A stretch of 64,000 nucleotides of DNA, taken from Winogradskyella ouciana (GTDB taxonomy: Bacteria; Bacteroidota; Bacteroidia; Flavobacteriales; Flavobacteriaceae). The notes under the pieces are model-generated. The model saw only the letters and a list, made by a program, of their open reading frames with translations. It ran no database searches and was not told the DNA's origin. Positions within the stretch are counted from its first letter, which is position 1; the number at the start of each line of letters is the position of its first letter. Below are positions 9,316 to 19,433 of the stretch, piece after piece. The position numbers were made by a program, and so were the translations under genes. The stretch spans positions 1-64,000 of the forward strand of contig NZ_WJYA01000008.1 in assembly GCF_009709615.1 (NCBI RefSeq). Direction: 5' to 3'.

Positions 9316-9711
9316 TTATTTTTTATAATAAAGTTCTTCTAATAAAACTCTGGTGTACTTACCATCTTTTGAATTAATAGTTGGTTTCCAAACTTGAATG
9401 TGTATACTATCTTTATTAGTTGAATTTAAGACCTGCTTAGCAGCTTCCTCTAAGTTTTTCTCATTGGGCATTAGTTTCAGATACCGAAATGATTCATTTA
9501 TGCTGTTGTTAGCAATTAAAGAATCTACAGACATACCTGTTATATAGATTTGATTACCCTGATAATGTATTTCTGTGTACATGCCATAACCGCCACCTTT
9601 CCATCTACTCAAATTATTTATGTGAACATTATAAAGCTGAACCACTATAACAACGATTGCAACGCAGGGAATACCATATTTCAATAAGAGTGCTTTTGAA
9701 GTATTTGCCAT
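9316..9711 (-). CDS. Hypothetical single-pass membrane protein, 131 aa
   Basis: One N-terminal membrane segment (about residues 11-27, GIPCVAIVVIVVQLYNV) is followed by about 100 residues likely outside the cytoplasm, with RWKGGGYGMYTEIHY as the most distinctive stretch. No family recognised. It is the first gene of a two-gene unit with the multi-pass protein downstream. Confidence 0.7.
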   Translation of the reverse strand: MANTSKALLLKYGIPCVAIVVIVVQLYNVHINNLSRWKGGGYGMYTEIHYQGNQIYITGMSVDSLIANNSINESFRYLKLMPNEKNLEEAAKQVLNSTNKDSIHIQVWKPTINSKDGKYTRVLLEELYYKK

Positions 9712-9786
9712 TTAACTTAATTGAATCACTAAAATAAGGAATTAGTATTCCTTTTTATAAAATAAGCTACAATACATTATGTAAGC

Positions 9787-9824
9787 AAAAAATGCCTCTC
9801 ATTTCTGAAAGGCATTTTTATTTT
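9787..9824. terminator. Hairpin terminator downstream of secDF
   Basis: The arms AAAAATGCCT and AGGCATTTTT form a stem around a short loop, with T-runs on both strands, so it may serve both secDF (minus) and anything from the left. Confidence 0.7.
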
Positions 9825-9906
9825 ATAATCGCACTTCGGCTGTTCTTACGCTAAAGCTTCAGCGACACGCGTGCGCTCAGTGTAACGTTAACTTTATCTT
9901 TAAGAC

Positions 9907-12900
9907 TTATTCCTCGTCTTCTTCTTTAACTTTCTTCTTTAAAGATTCTGCAGCATCACCTTTTTTAGCCGTATCGTACATTAATGGTGTAGCGATAAAC
10001 ATAGATGAATATGTACCTACCAACACACCAATGATTAATGCAAATAATAAACCTCTTAATGAGTCTGCGCCAAACATAAACATTGCCAATAATACCACTA
10101 AGGTCGTTACAGACGTGTTTAATGTTCTACTTAATGTACTGTTTAATGAGGCATTAATGGTTTTACCAAATTCCCAAGATGTGTGCTCATTTAAGAATTC
10201 TCTAATTCTATCGAACACAACAACCGTATCATTCAGCGAGTAACCAATTACAGTTAAGATTGCCGCAATAAAGGCTTGGTCAATTTCCATACTGAATGGC
10301 ATAAACTTCCATGTTAATGAGAAGATTCCCAATACGATTAATACATCATGGAAAACAGCAGCTACCGCACCTAATGAGAATTGCCATTTCTTAAACCTGA
10401 ATAAGATATAAAGGAATACAACTACCAACGATCCTAAAACTGCCCATAGTGATGACTTCTTAATATCATCTGCAATTGTTGGACTTACTTTACTCGAAAG
10501 CATTTTACCGATTTTTTCATCACCAGAACCATCTTGGAATTCAGCATAGCTCATTCCATCTGGTAAATAAGGCTTTAAAGCTTCAAACAATTTAGTTTGT
10601 ACTTCCTCATCGGCTTCTACAGAGTTATCTTCAACCTTATATTTGGTAGAAATCTTTAACTGATTCGCTGTACCAATAGTCTTTATCTCTGCACTTCCGA
10701 ATACCGCTGGATCATTCAATACTGATGAAATTTCCTCAGTACTTACGGGCTGCTCAAAGCGCACTTGATACGTTCTACCACCAACAAAATCAATACCTTG
10801 GTCTAATCCTGTTGTGAATAGTGAACCTAAACTTGCTAAAATTAAAACACCAGAAATAACATAAGCAATCTTACGCTTCTTTAAGAAGTTGATGTTTACA
10901 TTTTTGAAAAGGTTCTTGGTCATTGCCGTAGAGAAATCTAATTTTCCTCCTCTATTTACCCACCAGTCAATTAATAAACGAGTGATGAATATTGCAGTGA
11001 ACAACGATGTTAAAATACCTATGATTAAGGTTGTTGCAAAACCTTTAATTGGCCCTGTACCAAATACAAATAAAATTAAGGCGGTTAAACCTGTAGTAAT
11101 GTTTGCATCTAATATTGAAGATAAGGCATTGGCAAAACCGTCTTTAATAGACTCTTTTTGCGATTTACCTTTAGCAATCTCTTCACGTATTCGCTCAAAT
11201 ATAAGTACGTTCGCATCCACCGAGATACCAATGGTTAAAACAATACCAGCAATACCAGGTAATGTTAACACGGCACCTAAACTTGCTAGTACACCAAAAA
11301 TCAATAGGATATTGAGCAATAAAGCAACGTCGGCAAAAATACCAGCCTTACCATAATAGAATATCATCCATAGCAATACGAAAGCCAAGGCGATAAGGAA
11401 TGATTTCATCCCACTATCAATAGCTTCTTGTCCAAGCGAAGGCCCTACTTCATCTGCCTGAATAATCTCAGCAGACGCAGGCAATTTACCAGCTCTTAAA
11501 ACATTTGCTAAATCCACTGCTTCTGTTAGTGAGAACGCTCCAGAAATTTGAGAGTTACCACCAGCAATACCTCCTACTTGAGACACACCAGGGGCAGAAT
11601 ACACAATATCATCTAAAACAATAGCGATATTACCATCTTCTTCGTTTGCTTTTTTGGTCATCTCTTCCCAAATCTTAGCACCTTTCGCATTCATTTGCAT
11701 ACTTACAGCTGGTCTACTGATTTGGTCGTAATCTTGTCTTGCATCCGTAATCACCGCACCACTCAATTGAGGTACACCATCTCTATTACCTTTAATGGCA
11801 TATAACTCTGCAAACTCAGAATCCTTTTCTTGTATTCCCCATACAAACTTAGCATAACGCATTTCTGCAGGTAACTGAGCTCTATTCTGTGGCGCGTTAA
11901 GAGCTGCGATAACTTCCTCTTTGTCTTTTGCCAAGAATCTTGCAATCACAGGTCCATTACCTGGAGATTGAATACCTAGTGGGTTAACATCGGCAACGTC
12001 AGTTGAATCTGTTTCTATTTGACCCGTTAATTCATCAATAGTATTGGTTACGGAATCTTGCTCAACCTCAGCAGTTTCAGTAGTTTCTTCAGAATCTTCT
12101 TGAGCAGCCTCTACCAAAGCTTGGTTAACCTGTAAAACGTATGGGAACATTTCTTCTGCCTTATACGTTTCCCAAAACTGTAATTGTGCTGTTTTGGTGA
12201 TGATATCTACAACACGCTTTTTATCTCTAGCACCTGGTAATTCAATTAAAATACGACCAGAGTTACCTAAACGTTGAATGTTTGGAGACGATACACCAAA
12301 ACCATCAATACGATTACGCAATACTTCAAAAGCGGAAACGATAGACTCATCTATTTTACGCTCTAATACAGTTTTCACCTCATCATCAGACATATCAAAT
12401 TTTATGTCGTCACTTAAATCTCGGTTCGCAAATATATCAGGCGACGCTAATTTGGTATCTCCTTTTATGGCATCAAATGCTCTAAAAAATGATTCTAAAT
12501 ACGACTCTTGTGCATCTTTCTGTAGTTCTTCAGCATCAGCTAAAGCTTTATTAAAAACAGGATCTTTACTGTTATTAGCTAATCCTTTTAAAATATCCTT
12601 AACAGAAATTTGGATAATGGCATTAATACCACCTTTCAGATCCAGACCCAATTTCATGGCATTGTTTTCAACCTCACTATAGGTGTATTGCGACAAGCCT
12701 AAGTTATATACTTCAATAGGCTCAAATTCATCACCTACTTGAATTTTTGATGTCTTTAATGAATCTAAGTAATCAATCTCAGCTTGTGCTCTTAAGTCTT
12801 GATAATTCTCTACCGATTCATCATATTTTGCTACAGCAGCCATTTGGGCTTCATCTTCTATTTGGTTGGCCTTAAACGTGAAGGACAATTGGTAAATACT

Positions 12901-12951
12901 TACCAAACCAAACAAGAGTGCAAACAATTTAATTATTCCTTTGTTTTGCAT
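9907..12951 (-). CDS. secDF: Protein translocase subunit SecDF (fused)
   Basis: SecD and SecF are joined in one 1014-aa chain, as is usual in Bacteroidota. It uses the proton gradient to help pull preproteins through SecYEG. The SecD half shows GLDLKGGINAIIQI near residue 82 and LRNRIDGFGVSSPNIQRLG near 210, an acidic low-complexity insert (about 275-310), and six membrane segments. The SecF half begins with a membrane segment near 690 followed by GLDQGIDFVGGRTYQVRFEQ, with five more segments to the acidic tail KKKVKEEDEE. No frameshift was seen. Confidence 0.96.
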   Translation of the reverse strand: MQNKGIIKLFALLFGLVSIYQLSFTFKANQIEDEAQMAAVAKYDESVENYQDLRAQAEIDYLDSLKTSKIQVGDEFEPIEVYNLGLSQYTYSEVENNAMKLGLDLKGGINAIIQISVKDILKGLANNSKDPVFNKALADAEELQKDAQESYLESFFRAFDAIKGDTKLASPDIFANRDLSDDIKFDMSDDEVKTVLERKIDESIVSAFEVLRNRIDGFGVSSPNIQRLGNSGRILIELPGARDKKRVVDIITKTAQLQFWETYKAEEMFPYVLQVNQALVEAAQEDSEETTETAEVEQDSVTNTIDELTGQIETDSTDVADVNPLGIQSPGNGPVIARFLAKDKEEVIAALNAPQNRAQLPAEMRYAKFVWGIQEKDSEFAELYAIKGNRDGVPQLSGAVITDARQDYDQISRPAVSMQMNAKGAKIWEEMTKKANEEDGNIAIVLDDIVYSAPGVSQVGGIAGGNSQISGAFSLTEAVDLANVLRAGKLPASAEIIQADEVGPSLGQEAIDSGMKSFLIALAFVLLWMIFYYGKAGIFADVALLLNILLIFGVLASLGAVLTLPGIAGIVLTIGISVDANVLIFERIREEIAKGKSQKESIKDGFANALSSILDANITTGLTALILFVFGTGPIKGFATTLIIGILTSLFTAIFITRLLIDWWVNRGGKLDFSTAMTKNLFKNVNINFLKKRKIAYVISGVLILASLGSLFTTGLDQGIDFVGGRTYQVRFEQPVSTEEISSVLNDPAVFGSAEIKTIGTANQLKISTKYKVEDNSVEADEEVQTKLFEALKPYLPDGMSYAEFQDGSGDEKIGKMLSSKVSPTIADDIKKSSLWAVLGSLVVVFLYILFRFKKWQFSLGAVAAVFHDVLIVLGIFSLTWKFMPFSMEIDQAFIAAILTVIGYSLNDTVVVFDRIREFLNEHTSWEFGKTINASLNSTLSRTLNTSVTTLVVLLAMFMFGADSLRGLLFALIIGVLVGTYSSMFIATPLMYDTAKKGDAAESLKKKVKEEDEE

Positions 12952-13099
12952 TTTATTATTGTTTTATGTCTAATTTTTAACGCGCAAATATAGAATTTAC
13001 ACCCTAATCAGACAATTGATTTTTATATAAATAGTTTTTTGCTTTTCAATTGATAAAAGCGATTGTGAAAAGAGTGGGAATGTTTCAGATTTTATTCCC

Positions 13100-13714
13100 T
13101 TAAGCTATAGGTCCTGCCCTTACTTCAGGAATTTTGTAAGAGTGGTTATCTACTAATAATGTGGTAGTAATGTTTGTTCTAAGTGCAACCTTAACCCATA
13201 AATTGGTCAATTCCATTTCTATATTTGGAACGGAGGTATCAACTTTAAAGTTATTAAAGCGATCGCTTTTTTGATTAAGCTCTACAACCTCAACACCTTC
13301 AAAGTCCCAATGAGTAGGTTGACCACTTTCTTGAATTTCTGAAATATTGAGTTGGTAATCTTTTAGATTATTGTGCTTAGGAAGATTGCTGGAATGATCT
13401 TTATTGCTGTTATGTGCAATATTAAAGCTTGCATCATCAGCGAGAATACTTTGAATTTGTTCAACATCTGCATTACTGTAATACGTAATCTTGAGTTGCC
13501 CATTTTGATCTTGTCCAATTTGTATCTGCTCTACTCCAATAGCCTTAAGCTTTAGCTGAATGGCCTCAATAGTTTTTTGAGCATCATTTTCGGTAATCTC
13601 AGCATCGGAAAACTGAACAACAATCTGCTGATTAGGAGCAACGGAAGTTTCTATGTACCTTCCTAAAAAGGCCAATAAAATAATTAGAATACCAAAATGC
13701 AACTTGGATTTCAT
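13100..13714 (-). CDS. Small secreted/anchored protein with SecD head-like segment
   Basis: From the ATG at 13714 the protein is 204 aa: signal peptide or anchor (LHFGILIILLAFLGRYIET), then residues 30-100 containing ENDAQKTIEAIQLKLKAIGV and QNGQLKITYYSNADVEQIQ, whose pattern resembles the periplasmic SecD segment of the helix-IDGFGV-strand type. The C-terminal half is unassigned and ends KIPEVRAGPIA. It lies between mdh and secDF on the same strand. The SecD resemblance is my reading of the pattern, not a search result; it may be an accessory of the translocase or unrelated. An upstream in-frame ATG at 13744 is considered less likely. Confidence 0.65.
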   Translation of the reverse strand: MKSKLHFGILIILLAFLGRYIETSVAPNQQIVVQFSDAEITENDAQKTIEAIQLKLKAIGVEQIQIGQDQNGQLKITYYSNADVEQIQSILADDASFNIAHNSNKDHSSNLPKHNNLKDYQLNISEIQESGQPTHWDFEGVEVVELNQKSDRFNNFKVDTSVPNIEMELTNLWVKVALRTNITTTLLVDNHSYKIPEVRAGPIA

Positions 13715-13780
13715 CCCGCAAATATAAAAAATAAAAGACTGCATTTCTACAGTCTTTATTCATTTATAAAATGTTAGAGT

Positions 13781-14707
13781 TTATAACTCTAATAGTCCAT
13801 TAGTCTTTTTAACACCTTCTGCACTTTCTGCCATGTGTTGTTTTTCGGCATCGCTTAAAGGTACGTCAACTATTTTTTCAATACCGTTTCTACCTAAAAT
13901 AACTGGCACACCGATACATAGGTCGTTTAATCCGTATTCACCATCTAACAATGTAGAACATGGGAACATTTTCTTTTGGTCGCAAGCAATGGCTTGTACC
14001 AATCCGCTTACTGCAGCACCTGGTGCATACCAAGCAGATGTTCCTAATAATTTTGTTAGTGTAGCACCACCAACCTTAGTATCTTCTTTTACTTGATTAA
14101 GACGTTCTTCTGATAAAAACTCAGACACTTTAATACTGTTTCTAGTCGCATGGGATGTTAAAGGTACCATACCTTTGTCACTATGTCCACCAATTACCAT
14201 ACCATCTACATCACTAATTGGAGCTTCAAGTGCTTCTGCCAATCTATATTTAAATCGTGCTGAATCCAAGGCTCCACCCATACCAATAATTCTATGCTTT
14301 GGCAAGTCTGTAGTTTTATGTACTAAATAGGTCATTGTATCCATTGGATTACTCACCACAATTAAAATTGTATTAGGTGAGTGTTCCACTAAGCTAGAAG
14401 ATACAGATTTTACAATACCAGCATTGATACCAATCAGCTCTTCACGCGTCATACCTGGTTTACGAGGAATACCTGAAGTAATAACACAAATATCACTATT
14501 TGCAGTTTTAGAATAATCGCTAGTGCTTCCTGTAATTTTGGTATCAAACCCATTTAAAGATGCGGTTTGCATTAAGTCCATTGCCTTACCTTCTGCATAA
14601 CCTTCCTTAATGTCTAACAATACCACTTCTGAAGCAAAATTTTTAATAGCAATATACTCTGCACAACTTGCACCTACTGCACCTGCACCAACTACTGTAA
14701 CTTTCAT
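13781..14707 (-). CDS. mdh: Malate dehydrogenase
   Basis: NAD-dependent oxidation of malate to oxaloacetate in the TCA cycle. The 308-aa chain shows the Rossmann motif VVGAGAVGASCAE at the N-terminus, DICVITSGIPRKPGMTREEL with the substrate-loop arginines, IVVSNPMDTMTYLV, and the catalytic region MVIGGHSDKGMVPL with the histidine. It belongs to the lactate-dehydrogenase-like group of malate dehydrogenases found in Bacteroidota. Confidence 0.95.
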   Translation of the reverse strand: MKVTVVGAGAVGASCAEYIAIKNFASEVVLLDIKEGYAEGKAMDLMQTASLNGFDTKITGSTSDYSKTANSDICVITSGIPRKPGMTREELIGINAGIVKSVSSSLVEHSPNTILIVVSNPMDTMTYLVHKTTDLPKHRIIGMGGALDSARFKYRLAEALEAPISDVDGMVIGGHSDKGMVPLTSHATRNSIKVSEFLSEERLNQVKEDTKVGGATLTKLLGTSAWYAPGAAVSGLVQAIACDQKKMFPCSTLLDGEYGLNDLCIGVPVILGRNGIEKIVDVPLSDAEKQHMAESAEGVKKTNGLLEL

Positions 14708-14780
14708 TTTTATAATTTTTTATGTGAAACTTAGTGTTAAAAACGATTGCAAAATTACGAATAAAATAATGGTAAACGAA

Positions 14781-14809
14781 GAAAGCACAAGATTTACTCT
14801 TGTGCTTTC
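14781..14809. terminator. Hairpin between mdh and the DUF6588-like gene
   Basis: Perfect 11-bp stem GAAAGCACAAG / CTTGTGCTTTC with a 7-base loop. It is placed after the stop of the gene at 14837-15853 (minus strand). The following T-tract is imperfect. Confidence 0.6.
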
Positions 14810-14836
14810 CAATATTTTAAAGATGTGATATCTTAT

Positions 14837-15853
14837 TTACCTAAACCCAAAGTTAACACCTACAGAAAAGGCATCAAACTCAGAGAGATGATATTCTGCG
14901 TTTATTCTGAAAAACCCTAGTTTAAGTTTTGCTCCTAATGTTCCTCTTACAGAAGACACTTCGCTTGAAACTGAAAATGGATCTGTTATGGTTTCTGATG
15001 TCAAAGGGCCGTTGGTAACTCTGTAATTCCCCAATAAATCAGAATCTGATTTACCTGTGATATAACCTAAACCTCCATAAAGATTAAATACCGGAAGCTT
15101 TGTAGAAACCGCTAATTGAAATAACCACGTATTGGTATCGTTTTCCAATCTTTGGTTTTCACCTTCAATACCTGAAGAGTCTGTAATATCATAAGAACCA
15201 TCCAAATGGTTATAAGCGACTAAAGCAGATAATGCCACTGGCCAAAGTTTATCAGCAGGAAGCCATTCCGTGAATTCTAATTGCAAACCTGCTCCATATA
15301 GGTTAAATGTTACTTCGTCGGTATCAACCTTTGGAAAGTAACGTGCTTTCACCTCTATACCACTTCCCAAACCAATAGCACCTTGGACAAAAGCCGTTGG
15401 CAATAAATTTTTACTTTGATCACCTATTCCTTGTGGCAATTCCAATTCTACGGTTTGTGAACCAAAAATTGGATCGTCATATTCTACTTCAACATATATA
15501 TCTGGATTATTTTCTCCTAGAACAGATGCAACATTTTGCACACTTGGCCCTTCTACAAACTGCACATTATTATAATCTGCAGTATCCATACTAAACATTT
15601 TATCCTCATCCTTGACCAAAGAAGCATTGGCAATAACAGAAATTTCAAAACCTCCTAAGGGTTTTACTTTTGCTGAGTTAAACCAATTGGCATTGAGACT
15701 GTACATCATACCATTGGTTCCAGGTGCTAAATAATCGTTTGCAAATCGTTCTGCATCTTCAACGCCTGCGGCAAGTAATACATCAATATCGTTTTGTGCC
15801 TTAGCGGCTGATACCGAAATACAAAGGGCTATAAATAATACTATTTTTTTCAT
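14837..15853 (-). CDS. DUF6588-like secreted/outer-membrane protein
   Basis: 338 aa with signal peptide (ending AAKAQ). The rest has alternating patterns of an outer-membrane beta-barrel, with AFVQGAIGLGSGIEVKARYF in the middle and a C-terminal NAEYHLSEFDAFSVGVNFGF ending in phenylalanine-arginine. I recall the family as DUF6588, common in Flavobacteriia and without known function; this is from memory and moderately sure. It stands alone between a hairpin and the TonB receptor gene. Confidence 0.7.
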   Translation of the reverse strand: MKKIVLFIALCISVSAAKAQNDIDVLLAAGVEDAERFANDYLAPGTNGMMYSLNANWFNSAKVKPLGGFEISVIANASLVKDEDKMFSMDTADYNNVQFVEGPSVQNVASVLGENNPDIYVEVEYDDPIFGSQTVELELPQGIGDQSKNLLPTAFVQGAIGLGSGIEVKARYFPKVDTDEVTFNLYGAGLQLEFTEWLPADKLWPVALSALVAYNHLDGSYDITDSSGIEGENQRLENDTNTWLFQLAVSTKLPVFNLYGGLGYITGKSDSDLLGNYRVTNGPLTSETITDPFSVSSEVSSVRGTLGAKLKLGFFRINAEYHLSEFDAFSVGVNFGFR

Positions 15854-15939
15854 TGTGGTTAAGTTTATTATCGTGGAACAAATATATTAAAATAACATTA
15901 AAAAATGTATTTTATCGTTATTTTATGCTTTTAATCGGA

Positions 15940-18474
15940 TTAAAAAGAACACCTTAGGCTTACATTAGGAGTTAGTCCTAGAGACTTATTTTCTATTTTA
16001 ACGGCTCTATTAGAATCTTCTGGATCTACTTCGTAATAGGTGTTAATACTGTTTTTTCTATCTAACAGGTTGATAACACCAACTCTTATTGATGTATTAA
16101 CTTTGTTTGTGAGCTTAAAACTATAATTCAACGAAGTATCCAATCGCATAAAGTCATCTAGGTTATTACTATTTGGTGTATCGTAATTCACAAACGTATT
16201 ATTACCATCCTGCACTGTTTCATTGCCTTCAACGGGTTTAGTAAAGGGTTGTCCAGACCTCCAAATACCACCAACAGACAGTTCAAGATTTCGCAACACA
16301 TTATAATTAAAGCCCAAAGTCACAGAGTGCCTTATATCTACATTGTTAGGGAAAACCGAAGGTGTCAGTGTTTTAAATTCATAATCATTAATACTATAAG
16401 TATAACTCAACCAAGTACTAAATTGTTGTGCAGTTTTGCTAATCATAGCTTCAACCCCCTTAACATCATAGCTTCCTATGGCATTTAGGAATTGAAAATT
16501 ATTATAAAACCCTTGATTAGAAACCGTAATTCCGTCAACGTGTTTGTAAAATCCCTCTACATCAAAGACGAAATTGTTTCTATTATATTCTATACCGAAA
16601 GAACCTTGTTTGCTTTCTGAAATCGGGATATTTTCTTCATTTGCCAAGATCCAACGACGGTTCTCAACTCCTAAAAAATCATCTTGAAAATCTATAATCT
16701 GGGTTGCGGATTGATTCTTAAACTCACCTTGAAGCTTTAACGCAAAGCTGTTAGAGAGTTTCTGTCTGACATTTAATCGTGGCTCTACTATTAGTTTACT
16801 GAATTTTTGAAAATAATTACCTCTCACACCCGCTCTTACATAGGTTTTACCATTGTTGAATTCTACTTCTAAAAATCCAGCATGATTAAGTAATACATCC
16901 TTTTTAGTACGTTCGTAATCTGGATTTTCCACCGTTGTCTCGTTAAGAATACCAACCTCTGTAAACTGATAACCACTTAGCAGATTCAAGGTTTTGCTTA
17001 TTCTAAAATCAGATTTAAATTTCAAACCCGTCTCAAGGACTTCGTTAGATTGTGTTAGTAGCTGATTGGTTTCTACCCTTAAATCTGTGGCGTCAACATT
17101 ATACTTAGAGTAATAACCACTTAATTGTGTTGTAAATCTATCACTCCAAGAGGCTTTCCAACTACCACCAAAACCTAGGTTCTCTTGTTTTAGATTACTG
17201 GTTTTCGATTCAGTTTCATTGGAATTATTCGTATTGACTTCGGAATAATCAAGATCATTGTTTATACCTATTAGATTGGCTCTGAATTGATGATTATCAT
17301 TAAGATCGAACAATAGTTTTGCTGTAAAATCATAAAATGAAAAGTCGGAAGATCGGTTGCTCTCGCTAATACTTTCACTATTGGTTTCAATTTCACTATC
17401 CTGAAAGCTACGCTCAAAATAATTTTCGTAAGTAGGTGATGTAAATACATCTGTAAAAGAACGTCTTCCTGAAAAATGGAATGCCAACTTATCTCCTATA
17501 GGAACTTCTAAAAATGCATCAGCATGTAGTAAATTGGCACCAAATCCACCAGAAAAACTATCGTTGACTTCGTTTTTGGTTTTCATATCAACAGTACTAG
17601 ATACTCCATCGCTAAACTCACTGGACGTTCCGTTTTTAGAAACTACAACTTTTTCAGTCAAATACGGATTATACGCAGATATTAAACCAAAAAAATGGCC
17701 TGAGTGGTACATCTTAATACCATCCCAAAGCATAAGGTTTTGATCGTTTGTACCACCTCTAACATTTATATTGGCGATACTTTCGTTAACGCTTTCAACA
17801 CCTGGCAAAACTTGAATGGTCTGTAAAATATCTGGCTCTATTAAACCTGGTAACGTACCAAATTTCTCTGTATTTAGGACTGTACTCCCATCAATGCTTT
17901 TTTGTAAGCCTGTAGTTAAAAATTTAGTGATTAGCACTTGATTGAGTAACTCGGATTGCTCCTTTAGTTGTACAGTTTTACATTCTTTATGGCTCCATAG
18001 GTCAACTGCATTGAACTCTTTAGCTTCAAAACCTATAAACGAAATCACAATTTTAGCATTAACAGGAACCTCATTTAACGAAAATTGACCATTTTCACTT
18101 GAAACTGCGCCATTGGTAGTATTAAAAACCACAACCGATGCTCCAAATAGCGGTTCATTTACCTCTGTTACTATGGTTCCACAAACAGAAATCGTTTTAT
18201 CTATTGACGAAATAGTGATGTAACGTTCAGTTAAGAATTTAAAGTTTAATAGGGTCGTTGTATTAAACCTATCGATAATAGCAGAAAGTGTTTCAGTGTC
18301 AGATAGTCGTTCTACAAAAACAGGTTTCACCTCATTTGCCGAGTACGAGAATTTAACATCAAACTTCGTTTCTATTTCTGGAATTAGGTCTAAAAGCGAT
18401 GCTTTCTCCTGAGCTGAAATGAACAGAGGGAAAAACAGAATTATGATTAAATGAAGAATTCTAGTTAGCTTCAT
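15940..18474 (-). CDS. TonB-dependent receptor with N-terminal STN and carboxypeptidase-like domains
   Basis: 844 aa: signal peptide 1-21, STN-like domain about 25-92 (signalling to FecR), carboxypeptidase-regulatory-like beta domain about 97-180 (CGTIVTEVNEPLFGASVVVF), plug about 195-300 (LPGVESVNESIANINVRGGT) and a 22-strand barrel ending in a terminal phenylalanine (VSLRCSF). It should import a substrate across the outer membrane and report its presence to the FecR anti-sigma factor. The start overlaps the fecR stop by 14 bp. The substrate cannot be told from sequence. Confidence 0.92.
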   Translation of the reverse strand: MKLTRILHLIIILFFPLFISAQEKASLLDLIPEIETKFDVKFSYSANEVKPVFVERLSDTETLSAIIDRFNTTTLLNFKFLTERYITISSIDKTISVCGTIVTEVNEPLFGASVVVFNTTNGAVSSENGQFSLNEVPVNAKIVISFIGFEAKEFNAVDLWSHKECKTVQLKEQSELLNQVLITKFLTTGLQKSIDGSTVLNTEKFGTLPGLIEPDILQTIQVLPGVESVNESIANINVRGGTNDQNLMLWDGIKMYHSGHFFGLISAYNPYLTEKVVVSKNGTSSEFSDGVSSTVDMKTKNEVNDSFSGGFGANLLHADAFLEVPIGDKLAFHFSGRRSFTDVFTSPTYENYFERSFQDSEIETNSESISESNRSSDFSFYDFTAKLLFDLNDNHQFRANLIGINNDLDYSEVNTNNSNETESKTSNLKQENLGFGGSWKASWSDRFTTQLSGYYSKYNVDATDLRVETNQLLTQSNEVLETGLKFKSDFRISKTLNLLSGYQFTEVGILNETTVENPDYERTKKDVLLNHAGFLEVEFNNGKTYVRAGVRGNYFQKFSKLIVEPRLNVRQKLSNSFALKLQGEFKNQSATQIIDFQDDFLGVENRRWILANEENIPISESKQGSFGIEYNRNNFVFDVEGFYKHVDGITVSNQGFYNNFQFLNAIGSYDVKGVEAMISKTAQQFSTWLSYTYSINDYEFKTLTPSVFPNNVDIRHSVTLGFNYNVLRNLELSVGGIWRSGQPFTKPVEGNETVQDGNNTFVNYDTPNSNNLDDFMRLDTSLNYSFKLTNKVNTSIRVGVINLLDRKNSINTYYEVDPEDSNRAVKIENKSLGLTPNVSLRCSF

Positions 18475-19378
18475 AGTTATAAAACTCTACTTCACTACCA
18501 TTTATTTTGTAACTGAGTTTTAATGGGATTGTTACCGCCTGTAAAGCTACGTTTTTATCATTGTGCGTAAAACTTCCTGAGAATAATTCTGATGTATTAA
18601 CACCTTTTGCAACTGTAATTTTCATATCGTATTGCAGTTGTAGCTCATCAATAACTTGCCAAAGAGGCACATTAGCAAAGCTGGATTCTTTATTCAGCCA
18701 AGCCGGATTTTGTGCTGTAAAGTCTTCAACCGAACTGATTTCACCATTTACTACCCTTACACTTTTACCAGGTTTTAAAACTGAAGATGTACCTTTATAA
18801 CTCACACTTACCGATCCTTCGTAGCATTTTACTTCAAAATAATTGGCTCTTTCTTTTACGTTAAATTGTGTACCTAATACTTGTATTGAACCAACATCAG
18901 TATTTACAGTGAATTTTTCCCCCTTAGTAACTTTAAAAAAGGCTTCACCATCTAATGTAAGCGTACGCTCTGCTTTCCAGTCTTTTTTATTGTAGGATAA
19001 TTGAGATTTTGCATTTAATATCACTTCCGAATCGTCAGGCAAATTAAATGTGGTTGTCTCAGCAATGTCTGTGGAATAAGATTTTGTAGCGTTAAAAAAC
19101 AAAAAATAAGAAGACGTTAGCATCAACACTAAAACAGCAGCTACTCTTAACAATGTCTTATAGTTTAATGGAATAACTTTTGGCTCGTCCTTCTTAAACG
19201 ATCTCGTTTTAAAGTCAGCCAAAGCCTTTTCTGCATCAATTTGAGGCACTTCAAACTGTTTGGCATAAAATGCCGCCTTATCTAATGTAGAAAAGTCCTC
19301 ATTTGGGTACATGGCTTTGATCTCTTCAGTAGAAATCTCACCATTAAACCATTTTAATATGTCATTGTCCTTGTTCAT
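18461..19378 (-). CDS. FecR family anti-sigma factor
   Basis: 305 aa. A cytoplasmic N-terminal part of about 70 residues begins NKDNDILKWFNGEISTEEI; one membrane segment follows (about 74-93, LLRVAAVLVLMLTSSYFLFF), then the periplasmic FecR domain (TFNLPDDSEVILNAKSQLSY, GEAFFKVTKGEKFTV, LGTQFNVKE) and a DUF4974-like C-terminal domain (PLWQVIDELQLQYDMKI). It should hold the sigma factor next door until the TonB receptor signals. Confidence 0.94.
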   Translation of the reverse strand: MNKDNDILKWFNGEISTEEIKAMYPNEDFSTLDKAAFYAKQFEVPQIDAEKALADFKTRSFKKDEPKVIPLNYKTLLRVAAVLVLMLTSSYFLFFNATKSYSTDIAETTTFNLPDDSEVILNAKSQLSYNKKDWKAERTLTLDGEAFFKVTKGEKFTVNTDVGSIQVLGTQFNVKERANYFEVKCYEGSVSVSYKGTSSVLKPGKSVRVVNGEISSVEDFTAQNPAWLNKESSFANVPLWQVIDELQLQYDMKITVAKGVNTSELFSGSFTHNDKNVALQAVTIPLKLSYKINGSEVEFYNYEAN

Positions 19379-19433
19379 TTTTTATGCTATTCAACTTTAA
19401 GACACTCGGTTTTGTTTTTACCCTACGGTTTTC

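Noticed and set aside
9840..9895. GC-richer palindromic stretch near the end of secDF as a small RNA
   Set aside because: Short palindromes are present but no promoter or clear transcript unit can be supported.
10889..12682. Plus-strand frames of 134-155 codons inside secDF
   Set aside because: They lie opposite an intact, well conserved secDF and are explained by its codon pattern.
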